The notes beneath the pieces are model-generated. The model was not told the origin of the DNA, searched no databases, and saw only the letters and a list, made by a program, of their open reading frames with translations. Below, in pieces: positions 36,801-43,081 of a stretch of 60,000 bases of DNA. Each line of letters starts with the position of its first letter. The stretch's first letter is position 1. The stretch comes from Bolinopsis microptera (Eukaryota; Ctenophora; Tentaculata; Lobata; Bolinopsidae), in NCBI RefSeq assembly GCF_026151205.1, contig NC_087072.1, positions 13,556,169 through 13,616,168 on the forward strand, written 5' to 3'. The translations under genes were made by a program, and so were the position numbers.

Positions 36801-39800
36801 TCAAAAATAGCGGAAATTAAAGACCTAGGCTATAATATTGTTCACCAATCTAGAGCTGGTAGAGGAGGTGGTGTCGCTATTGCCTTTAAGAAAGATATTA
36901 GCTTCAATAAACGCCCTACAAAGACCCATAAATCCTTTGAACATGTTGAGAGTGTGCTGAAGTCAAGTTCCAATGACCTTCTTCGTTTCTGCTGTGTCTA
37001 TCGATCTTGTACGGCTAAAATGTCCAAAATGACAGACTTTTTACGGGAATTTGATGAATATCTTGACAGTCTAACTCACCTTCCAGGTAGACTGATCATT
37101 GCTGGAGACTTCAATATCCATGTCGAAGACCTCACTGATCCTGATACGATAAATTTTATCCATCTCATATCAAACTATGGCCTCATCCAGCATATTTCCA
37201 GTTCAACACACATTGGGGGTGGAATCTTAGACCTTGTTCTTACTAGAAGCAATGCGTGTGATATGTTGAACATAAAAGATATAGATGTAGCTAAAACAGT
37301 AACAACATCAGATCACTACTTCGTAAATTTCTCTATTGCCTTTCCTCACCACAAAGGAAGCAACAAAGAAGATATGGTGGGCAGAAAGATATCAGATATA
37401 GACATAAATCTTTTTAAGGAGGATCTGTTGCTATCTGACATAAATGACCCCAACAAGTTTATTGACTGCAACTCTGCCACGGAACTCTATAACAAAGAAC
37501 TTCGCAGAATTCTTGATAAACATGCTCCCCTTATCTGTTTTAGCATTAATCCTGATCAAAGCAAGTGGGTGGACACAAAATGTCAAACTGCCAGAAGGAA
37601 ACGAAGAAAAGCTGAACGTGACAACAGGAGACTTAAAACTGCAGATTCAAAATTAGACTATAAAAAAGCTGTTAAGCATGCCGAGGCAGTTATAAACACC
37701 ACTAGACAGCTATACTATGAAAATCGTCTGCAAAGCTGTGAGGACAATAAAAAAGATACCTACAAAATAGTCAATCAGCTGATGGATCGGGACATATCTA
37801 AAAACTTGAAGCCTAATAACAAACCTGCTGAAACTCTATGTGAGGAGATGAAAGAGTTTTTCAATGATAAAGTGGAAAAGATTTACTCTGCCATTAACAA
37901 TGATACTGCAGCTGACATTCTTCTTGACCACTCTGAACCATTTCAAGGTGAAGCCTGGAGCCAATTTGAAACCATAAGCGACAATGATCTCAAAAAGATT
38001 CTTTCTGACCTTAACAAAAAAGAATGTGAAGAGGATCCCATCCCTCTAAAACTTCTAATGCAGTGTTTTAATGAAGATAAACCAATTGTGTCATTTATTA
38101 TCAATGACTCACTTGTCACTGGAAAATTTCCGTCAGTCCTAAAGAGTGCTCTTGTCAGACCAGCCATCAAAGATGATAAAGGAGATGTCAATAGCTTCAA
38201 CAACTATAGACCGATTAGTAACTTACCTTTCCTCTCGAAACTCATTGAAAAGAGTGTCCAGAAACAGATGACCAAACATCTTGACTATCACAATCTTCAT
38301 GCTGAGCATCAAAGTGGTTATAGGTCAAATCATAGCTGTGAAACTGCGACCCTTACCATCTACAATGATCTTCTTTGTATCAGTGACATGAAAAGTAAGG
38401 TTATCCTCCTCCTTTTGGACCTCAGTGCTGCTTTTGATACTGTAAATCATCACTTGCTCCTAAAAAAACTAAAAAAGGACTTTGGTTTTGAAGGTACTGT
38501 TCTCGAATGGTTTACATCATACCTTAATAACAGATCCTTCACAGTAACTATTGATAAATCAAGATCAAAGAGATGCTTCCTTAGAATTGGAGTCCCGCAA
38601 GGTTCAATTCTAGGTCCAATTCTGTTTATACTTTACACAAAGGAGCTCAATCAGATCGCAAAGAGACATGGATTTAACATCCACATGTACGCAGATGACA
38701 CTCAACTGTACATTGAGTTTAACCCACTATTTCGAGATCTCTCAACAATCGAAGAGAGAATAACAAATTGTTTTGAAGATATTAAGACCTGGATGACCCA
38801 AAATAAACTCAAACTGAACCAAAACAAAACAGAAGCTCTTGTAGTACAGACCAAGAACAGTTACTCTTCATGTCCAGTCGATTCAATACAACTTGACAAT
38901 GCAGCTGACCCTGTGGATGCATCCCGCACAGTGAAAAGTTTAGGTGTCCTATTTGATCAATTCCTAACATTTGAAGACCAAATAAATTCAATTATCAGTT
39001 GCTGCAACATCCATCTGAGAAACCTTCGAGTTATAGGCTCAAAGCTTAACTATGATCTAAAAAGACAGCTCATTCACTGCTTGATCTTTTCAAAACTAGA
39101 CTACTGCAATGGACTCTTATACGGTTTACCTGATCTTCTAATAAAGAAACTCCAGAAGGTACAAAATTCCTGTGTTCGATTCTTGTTTGGTTGGAAAGCT
39201 ATCAAAAAATGGGACAGTGTCACTCCATTCCTGAAAAAAGCCCATTTTCTTCCGATACGACAACGAATAGAGTATAAGATTGCTCTAACCGTGTTCAAAT
39301 GCGTTAACAACATAGCGCCGGAGTATATCATCAAATGTATTGACATCAAAAGTCAACCTGTACGTGTACTAAGAACTGAAGAAGACTATTTCCTCCTAAA
39401 TGTTCCTCCTATTTCAAACTATAGTAAAACCGAGAGAAGTTTCAGCTACTGCGGACCCTCTGTTTGGAATAAGCTTCCTTATCAATTGAGAACACTAACC
39501 GATATCGTCTTATTTAAAAAGAAACTAAAAACTCATCTCTTTGAAAACGTATTTGTATAAGTATCATGTATTACCTTTCTCATAAAATCCATACTTCATA
39601 AAAATAAGTTCTTATGTACATGTTACTCATGAGTCGCTTTAGATGGTTTGAACTGAATCTTTGGGTTTTGAGTTCTTTATGGCTATAAAGCGATGTATAA
39701 ATTCCTACTTATTATTATTATTATTATTATTTACAGTAAAAGTTTACTGTTATGTTGAAAGTAAAATAATCGCAAAAGTTTGTTTATAAATATACTGTGG

Positions 39801-42688
39801 AACTGAGAGGATTGATGGTTTAAAACTGACTGAGCGTACCTCAGTAAATTCGTCAACTCTAAACTGTAAATAAATACCCGTGGCCGTCCTGGTACGTACT
39901 ACCCCTGATCTCAACCTGGGTAAATATAGCGACTATTGGTATTGTAAGCACCGAATATGTCACGTGAACATCTAAACAGTTTGTAATTGGTCTATTTATT
40001 TCTAAGCACGAAACCAAACACCAAAATCAGCTTCTGAGTAGGCCTCAGAAAGAATCTTTGGCTGATGATTATTTCTTTCACAATCATTTGAACAATATAA
40101 CGGTTTATTTTTCTTCAAATTTACACATAAGTAGAACCAATTGTCCGCGCCAAAATGTACCTTCAACTAGCCGTGGTTTCTGAGTGTGGTTGATGATTAA
40201 TTATGACTTGTATGAACTACGCATAATCTATGAGGTGATAATTTTTGAATAGAAATGATGATTGTTTGAAAAATATTGTATAAGGTATTGCCTGTAATCG
40301 TTTGAATGACGGATGACCGGATTGTTACGCAAACGGTGCCCAACAAACAGAATTTACAAGCGAAATAATTAGCGGGCCTATTTAACAGTTTATAGTTTGT
40401 TTAAAGCAAAATCTATTATATATTTATGACCTCTCGTTTATGAATTCGTGAAACTGAAATGATTAATGATCTGGGACTGACTGTACACACTTCAGCTTAA
40501 TTTGTTATCTCAAAATAAATGCGCGTCCTGGTGTGCTAGCCCTGATTTAACCATACGTCACTGTACCATGTTGAATGCCATGAATATTCTAAGCACCAAA
40601 TTTGTCACTTGATAAAATAGGCAGTGTTTGATTGGTCCTAGTAGGCTGAGAATTTCAGAGGAAATCTCTTAAAATTGTTAGCTCGTGTACGTCTTGGTTA
40701 TGTAGATTGTAGGTGATCATGTTTCTTTGGTCATTCTGATTGCCACAGAAACTTAAGTCCTCACTCCTCAAGTCTATTCTCTCTAATATATTGTACTTTT
40801 CCAGGAAGCAGGAGGAAAAGTGACGGAGTGTGAGCTGCAGTCCTCACTCCTCAAGTCTATTCTCTCTAATATATTGCACTTTTCCAGGAAGCAGGAGGAA
40901 AAGTGACGAAGTGTGAGCTTAAGTCCTCACTCCTCAAGTCTATTCTCTCTAATATATTGCACTTTTCCAGGAAGCAGGAGGAAAAGTGACGGAGTGTGAG
41001 CTTAAGTCCTCACTCCTCAAGTCTATTCTCTCTAATATATTGCATTTTTCCAGGAAGCAGGAGGAAAAGTGACGAAGTGTGAGCTTAAGTCCTCACTCCT
41101 CAAGTCTATTCTCTCTAATATATTGCACTTTTCCAGGAAGCAGGAGGAAAAGTGACGGAGTGTGAGCTTAAGTCCTCACTCCTCAAGTCTATTCTCTCTA
41201 ATATATTGCACTTTTCCAGGAAGCAGGAGGAAAAGTGACGAAGTGTGAGCTTAAGTCCTCACTCCTCAAGTCTATTCTCTCTAATATATTGCACTTTTCC
41301 AGGAAGCAGGAGGAAAAGTGACGGAGTGTGAGCTTAAGTCCTCACTCCTCAAGTCTATTCTCTCTAATATATTGCACTTTTCCAGGAAGCAGGAGTAAAA
41401 GTGTCGGAGTGTGAGCTTAAGTCCTCACTCCTCAAGTCTATTCTCTCTAATATATTGCACTTTTCCAGGAAGCAGGAGGAAAAGTGACGGAGTGTGAGCT
41501 TAAGTCCTCACTCCTCAAGTCTATGATCTCTAATATATTGCACTTTTCCAGGAAGCAGGAGGAAAAGTGACGGAGTGTGAGCTTAAGTCCTCACTCCTCA
41601 AGTCTATTCTCTCTAATATATTGTACTTTTCCAGGAAGCAGGAGGAAAAGTGACGGAGTGTGAGCTTAAGTCCTCACTCCTCAAGTCTATTCTCTCTAAT
41701 ATATTGTACTTTTCCAGGAAGCAGGAGGAAAAGTGACAGAGTGTGAACGTCAGATAGCACTGGCTGATGTTGTGATACTCAACAAACTAGATCTTATCAA
41801 CGATACTATCAAAGATAACATCAGTAAAAAGATACAGAGTATCAACAGTTCTTGTGATATACAGTATACCACTTACAGTCGGATTGATCTAGATACGATA
41901 CTTGGAATTCAGGCTTACTCCAGCGCTGCCCCTCCTCCAAGGTTTTACTTTTTTAATTAATTAATTAATTAATTCTCATCTTCATGTAGAGTAAACCTCG
42001 ATCATAGAGGTTCTGAAGAGTATCCTAAGTTCCACAATTATAATGAATTTGCACTCCAGTTCCAACAAATATGTACAATGAGCTGTGGTATCGATATTTT
42101 TATAATTCCACAAACATTATCTTGCTAAATGTTTTGCTTGTTGGATTATTCCAGAGTTTTCTGCTGAGTACAGTAACACCGTCCCAATCTTCAGCACGAT
42201 AGAACACAATATATCATCAGCTATCAGCACAGTTACCATGACAACTGATATTATCATGAAAAGAGGAGATATAGAGAGTGCTTTAGAGACTTTGTTGTGG
42301 GAGGATCTTGATTCTTTCTCTAATTCTGATAACAAGTTGGTTTAGTAGAAAATTTCAATTTTTCAATTTCGATTTTGTCAAGAACTAGAACATATATAAT
42401 ATAATATATATTTTATATGATCATAAGTTTTTCACTGGAATACTGACTAATCTTTATCTCTCCAGAAAAGAATCACACTCAATGGAGGACACCGGAGGAA
42501 TGAACATTCTGCGGTTAAAAGGGAAGCTTCAAACCCCAGAGGGTTGGATTATGATCCAAGGAGTAAGAGACATGTTCGATATAACCGAGATAAAGGGAGA
42601 TAATATCCCGTACCAACATTTAGTCTTTATCGGGGTCCACCTGGACAGAGTTAGACTTTGTGACGTCACTAAAATGAGAGTCAGATGA
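18854..42688 (+). CDS. ZNG1: Zinc-regulated GTPase metallochaperone (COBW/CBWD family)
   Basis: COG0523 GTPase that delivers zinc to methionine aminopeptidase 1. Eight exons: 18854-18974, 19769-19910, 20040-20167, 20314-20432, 41718-41941, 41990-42087, 42155-42335, 42466-42688. Phases agree throughout; 411 aa (human 395). Motifs: [15 protein letters not shown] (Walker A, split by intron 1), NGCLCC (zinc-binding CxCC), ETTGLADPG (Walker B/switch), and NKLDL (guanine specificity). The C-terminal domain contains LRLKGKL...[10 protein letters not shown]. The N-terminal PCLIPAE stands where human has CPELVP, the METAP1-docking motif. The exon 6 donor (TGTG|GTATCG, 42087) is the least certain junction. 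Intron 1 opens with a donor-copying minisatellite. Intron 4 is 21.3 kb, contains an antisense GPCR gene, and ends in an acceptor-copying minisatellite. Confidence 0.93.
18975..19406 (+). repeat. 30-bp minisatellite starting exactly at the ZNG1 exon-1 splice donor
   Basis: Fourteen full units and one partial unit, each starting with GTCAGTACTGGTTAACAAGG or a close variant. Unit 1 begins at the real donor (ACCG|GTCAGT). Later units repeat CTG|GTCAGT every 30 bp: 11 of 15 starts are GTCAGT, two GTCAAT, two GTCATT. The array is open in the ZNG1 reading frame and encodes the decapeptide [10 protein letters not shown] repeatedly. Confidence 0.95.
20614..20650 (+). repeat. Isolated hAT-like terminus
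   Basis: TAGGGTTTGCAACTTATCGA followed by GATAATCGATA resembles the left end of the 881-9296 hAT element. No partner end is seen nearby. Confidence 0.45.
20717..21010 (-). pseudogene. Decayed fragment related to the LDLa GPCR
   Basis: Minus-strand reading gives [15 protein letters not shown], then after a frame change [20 protein letters not shown]. The intact receptor at about 30750-30870 reads [18 protein letters not shown] and [15 protein letters not shown]. Beyond that point the sequence ([20 protein letters not shown]) no longer matches the receptor and may be a LINE C-terminal tail. So it is a chimeric relic, just downstream of the receptor's own 3' end. Confidence 0.6.
21339..21619 (-). 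CDS. LDLa GPCR, 3' part: TM7 and cytoplasmic tail
   Basis: Continuation of the receptor at 28920-32399 after a 7.3-kb insertion. It reads [20 protein letters not shown], the seventh transmembrane helix with the NPxxY-type motif (NPLIY), followed by a basic segment and a Ser/Thr/Gln-rich tail ending at the TGA 21339-21341. The frame joins exactly across the insertion (TGG-TAT-GCT-A then CG-TAT-GCG). With exon 1 and exon 2 the total is 3,657 nt, divisible by three. Confidence 0.85.
21940..25620 (-). mobile_element. RTE-type LINE, interrupted and frameshifted
   Basis: The APE endonuclease frame at 25419-24316 has [49 protein letters not shown] and [10 protein letters not shown]. The frame then shifts ([20 protein letters not shown]) and stops near 24220. 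Reverse transcriptase resumes near 23455 ([20 protein letters not shown]) and runs to 22223 with [31 protein letters not shown] and FADDLDL. Another frameshift leads to the tail at 22248-21940 ([20 protein letters not shown] ... RTLKPP). Foreign sequence of about 760 bp separates the endonuclease and RT. Domain order and style are RTE-like. It is not functional as it stands. Confidence 0.85.
23460..24220. other. Insertion between endonuclease and RT of the RTE LINE
   Basis: AT-rich, non-coding. It contains a tandem pair of about 38 bp (TCTAAAAAAATTTTTGTCRA...) at roughly 23812-23883 and a TTCAAGTTTTTGTTGTGT doublet near 23470. Exact borders and target duplication were not found. Confidence 0.5.
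25621..26219. other. Upstream flank of the LINE and SAM ORF
   Basis: Relatively GC-rich for the window, no open frame of note. It could be LINE 5' UTR or the leader of the SAM-domain ORF. I cannot assign it. Confidence 0.35.
26220..26636 (+). CDS. Single-exon SAM-domain protein inside a transposon
   Basis: 138-aa ORF from an ATG. Residues about 63-128 form a sterile alpha motif domain: [20 protein letters not shown], then [16 protein letters not shown], then [13 protein letters not shown]. The first 60 residues are hydrophilic and not recognised. SAM domains mediate protein or RNA interactions; the partner is unknown. An AATAAA follows at 26721-26726. The ORF has no introns and lies inside the 21627-28919 element, between the LINE and the TTAA element, in ZNG1 intron 4 on the sense strand. 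It could be a retrocopy or a host gene fragment captured by the transposon. Confidence 0.6.
   Translation: MSANHKYTVVVNGLELRDRLQVVANAIDAKYNGTSETGKEWAEYLGDENYSQNSVGTQGNGSQPDQYSLGGWLSRYGLECYTEQLEEAGFGSPSNFQCVQESDLDKLEIFDKCHRLTILHAAKRILIRGVANIVKEEC
26721..26726 (+). terminator. Poly(A) signal after the SAM ORF
   Basis: AATAAA 85 nt downstream of the SAM-domain ORF stop. Confidence 0.4.
26910..28491. mobile_element. TTAA-flanked non-autonomous DNA element (Kolobok/piggyBac type)
   Basis: The inverted termini are AGGATGAGGGGACCTTAGAA, with TTAA on each side (26906-26909 and 28492-28495). TTAA duplication fits Kolobok or piggyBac; the AGG start favours Kolobok. The interior has no transposase. 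It includes two 25-bp-spaced copies of CAAGTGTTGCAATYGGCAGA near 27490-27540, and AT-rich tracts. Confidence 0.8.
28496..28830. other. AT-rich spacer inside the 21627-28919 element
   Basis: Contains CACTACTATATAACAAATAA (minus strand, about 28636-28675), also found at about 2105-2125 inside the Merlin element, so a dispersed repeat. Nothing else recognised. Confidence 0.4.
28920..32399 (-). CDS. LDLa-repeat GPCR (GRL101/relaxin-receptor type), split by a transposon
   Basis: Seven-transmembrane receptor of the plasma membrane. Exon 1 (32399-32339) encodes a signal peptide, [19 protein letters not shown]. Donor GTAAGA; exon 2 starts at 32234 after TCTATCAG. The ectodomain begins with two Cys-rich repeats ([11 protein letters not shown]...NPCC...CG.TTE.CSC..CVDY). 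At least five LDL-receptor class A modules follow, with acidic D-x-SDE calcium boxes, e.g. [18 protein letters not shown] and [16 protein letters not shown]. The helices include [20 protein letters not shown] (TM1), [16 protein letters not shown] (TM3) and [19 protein letters not shown] (TM6). After ATEWYA the frame enters the 7.3-kb insertion and stops at 28825, so TM7 is lost unless the insertion is removed; TM7 is at 21339-21619. Reconstructed length is 1,218 aa. Ligand unknown. Antisense within ZNG1 intron 4. Confidence 0.9.
32400..32839. other. Upstream region of the GPCR with a perfect palindrome
   Basis: AT-rich, no ORF. A perfect 34-bp palindrome lies at 32496-32529, centred on TTTAAA (half-site AAAAATAAAATGGGTTT), about 100 bp upstream of the receptor ATG. 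Confidence 0.6.
32496..32529. repeat. Perfect 34-bp palindrome
   Basis: AAAAATAAAATGGGTTT followed directly by its reverse complement. It could be a cruciform, a dimeric factor site near the GPCR promoter, or a tiny palindromic element. Confidence 0.9.
35149..36657 (+). CDS. LINE ORF1 protein (zinc-knuckle nucleic-acid binding)
   Basis: 502 aa from the ATG at 35149. The N-terminus ([15 protein letters not shown]) resembles the last part of a PHD-like finger, so the true start may be lost. A low-complexity Ser/Thr/Ala linker with STKSVAS repeats follows (about residues 60-100). A central domain of about 200 residues has no motif that I recognise. Near the C-terminus are Cys/His knuckles: [14 protein letters not shown] (CCHC), [13 protein letters not shown] (CCHC), and CTNCSHST...[11 protein letters not shown]. 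Such proteins coat the LINE RNA. The stop overlaps the ORF2 reading frame, suggesting re-initiation. Confidence 0.85.
   Translation: MPTSICSRTFLTNILPVIHKYGNTYSQRYGDFGWTCPNCKKALLAKTAVKTADSTCNTSMDSTKSVASTKSVASTESVASTGSGTTTTTDTTSSNGDEKALIETLSNFKVSLLSSVEELISIKLKSHIDSLLTEVPNLTRRSSTPSSASSIPSSASALALQTPSSLIASPMKTTSSLSSSKSYSAALSPESAIDSSTSTATENYIELTKKETPMQKLPSGNIHNNSPDNHVIVLNVEASNTNLEEAGKLASKALGTIPMIFLTPKPKTGKIVISFPSEKDREDGKIALANSSAVTSSKITVNDAKKMFPKVTVTNIPNNLISHIVSENLSVPEFREKVKTFMELKLLEKNQYVKDLVTKHDRTFKVVYVNYGRDYTTVGIKVSPDIRHFLLNNQSIYIGNSRCKVVDRFDLKQCFRCQKLGHISSQCNETDVICMYCSASHITRACPYKEVRRSHRCTNCSHSTYESYRESCNTHHSGAENCPIIMLEKESLRQRTEYSKNM
36654..39560 (+). CDS. LINE ORF2 protein (endonuclease-reverse transcriptase)
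   Basis: 968 aa, uninterrupted. The APE-type endonuclease occupies about residues 1-240: [50 protein letters not shown] (catalytic SDH). The reverse transcriptase covers about residues 480-760: [70 protein letters not shown], and MYADDTQLY with the catalytic Asp pair near residue 678. The C-terminus has the usual [17 protein letters not shown] tail. It begins at or just before the ORF1 stop; the first in-frame start-like codon is GTG at 36654. Intact motifs imply a young, possibly active copy. Confidence 0.92.
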   Translation: MKTTLLNLNVGLFNTRSLCNKTAQVFEQLSDSNINACFLTETWLRKGDTSKIAEIKDLGYNIVHQSRAGRGGGVAIAFKKDISFNKRPTKTHKSFEHVESVLKSSSNDLLRFCCVYRSCTAKMSKMTDFLREFDEYLDSLTHLPGRLIIAGDFNIHVEDLTDPDTINFIHLISNYGLIQHISSSTHIGGGILDLVLTRSNACDMLNIKDIDVAKTVTTSDHYFVNFSIAFPHHKGSNKEDMVGRKISDIDINLFKEDLLLSDINDPNKFIDCNSATELYNKELRRILDKHAPLICFSINPDQSKWVDTKCQTARRKRRKAERDNRRLKTADSKLDYKKAVKHAEAVINTTRQLYYENRLQSCEDNKKDTYKIVNQLMDRDISKNLKPNNKPAETLCEEMKEFFNDKVEKIYSAINNDTAADILLDHSEPFQGEAWSQFETISDNDLKKILSDLNKKECEEDPIPLKLLMQCFNEDKPIVSFIINDSLVTGKFPSVLKSALVRPAIKDDKGDVNSFNNYRPISNLPFLSKLIEKSVQKQMTKHLDYHNLHAEHQSGYRSNHSCETATLTIYNDLLCISDMKSKVILLLLDLSAAFDTVNHHLLLKKLKKDFGFEGTVLEWFTSYLNNRSFTVTIDKSRSKRCFLRIGVPQGSILGPILFILYTKELNQIAKRHGFNIHMYADDTQLYIEFNPLFRDLSTIEERITNCFEDIKTWMTQNKLKLNQNKTEALVVQTKNSYSSCPVDSIQLDNAADPVDASRTVKSLGVLFDQFLTFEDQINSIISCCNIHLRNLRVIGSKLNYDLKRQLIHCLIFSKLDYCNGLLYGLPDLLIKKLQKVQNSCVRFLFGWKAIKKWDSVTPFLKKAHFLPIRQRIEYKIALTVFKCVNNIAPEYIIKCIDIKSQPVRVLRTEEDYFLLNVPPISNYSKTERSFSYCGPSVWNKLPYQLRTLTDIVLFKKKLKTHLFENVFV
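40755..41750 (+). repeat. 83-bp minisatellite, 12 units, copying the ZNG1 exon-5 acceptor
   Basis: Unit starts lie exactly 83 bp apart from 40755 to 41668. Each unit contains CACTTTTCCAG|GAAGCAGG followed by AGGAAAAGTGACGGAGTGTG. Unit 12 merges into the real exon 5: its acceptor at 41717/41718 is the functional one (GTGACAGAGTGTGAACG). Upstream units end AGT|GTGAGC, a plausible donor, so each could behave as a 25-nt pseudo-exon. Divergence between units is a few bases. Confidence 0.95.
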
Positions 42689-43060
42689 CCTGGAGTCTGG
42701 AGTCTGTTATTTTAGAGTCTATTTTATTTAAGAAATTTGTTTAAAGTTTAATTGACTTTCTCAAGCGTCATTATTGAGGGTCGATAAATTGGAAGAAATG
42801 TTTGGAATATCGTTGGAGTTTATATTGGTGGGTGCGGCACTTTTTTATAACTTATTATCATTAGTCGTGTTGATCATGTGCTGTTCTTTAAAGAAATATA
42901 TTTCGATCATGTCTTCAATCATCTTTATTAAATAGTTTACTTTACTTTACTGTTTATATTAAGTTCTTAAAAACTAAATCGTAATATTCCATTTAAATCG
43001 GAAATTCTCGTAGATTGACTGAACAATGACCTATTATAAGATTTCCTCCGATTTCGACAA

Positions 43061-43081
43061 CTAACCCTGACACTGCACAGC
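43061..43081 (+). promoter_or_regulatory. Candidate trans-splice acceptor before UQCRC2
   Basis: CTAAC at 43061-43065, then CACTGCACAG ending at 43080, one nt before the UQCRC2 ATG. Confidence 0.5.

Larger units (their letters stand above)
35128..39731 (+). mobile_element. CR1/L2-group LINE with two intact ORFs
   Basis: Inserted in repeat unit 3 between GGCCTAT and TTACAGTAAAAG. ORF1 and ORF2 are both open. The 3' UTR is short and the tail is a (TTA)n microsatellite, typical of L2/CR1-group elements. The start seems slightly 5' truncated, because the first ORF1 residues look like the end of a PHD-type finger. A clear target duplication is not visible. Confidence 0.88.
32840..40755 (+). repeat. 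Three tandem copies of a ~1.1-kb repeat (third broken by a LINE)
   Basis: Unit starts are marked by GTTAAGTGAACAAGC-type sequence near 32840, 33948 and 35065. Shared internal blocks include CTGTGGAACTNAGAGGATTR, GGTACGTACTACCCC, ACCAATTGTCCGCGC, CAAACGGTGCCCAACAAACA and CCATACGTCACTGTACC. Unit 3 is interrupted at 35127/39732. No conserved ORF runs through all three, so it is a satellite-like or segmental tandem array rather than a gene family. Confidence 0.85.

Noticed and set aside
40755-41750. CRISPR-like array of regular repeats
   Set aside because: The 83-bp units are contiguous with no unique spacers, the genome is eukaryotic, and the last unit is the start of a ZNG1 exon.
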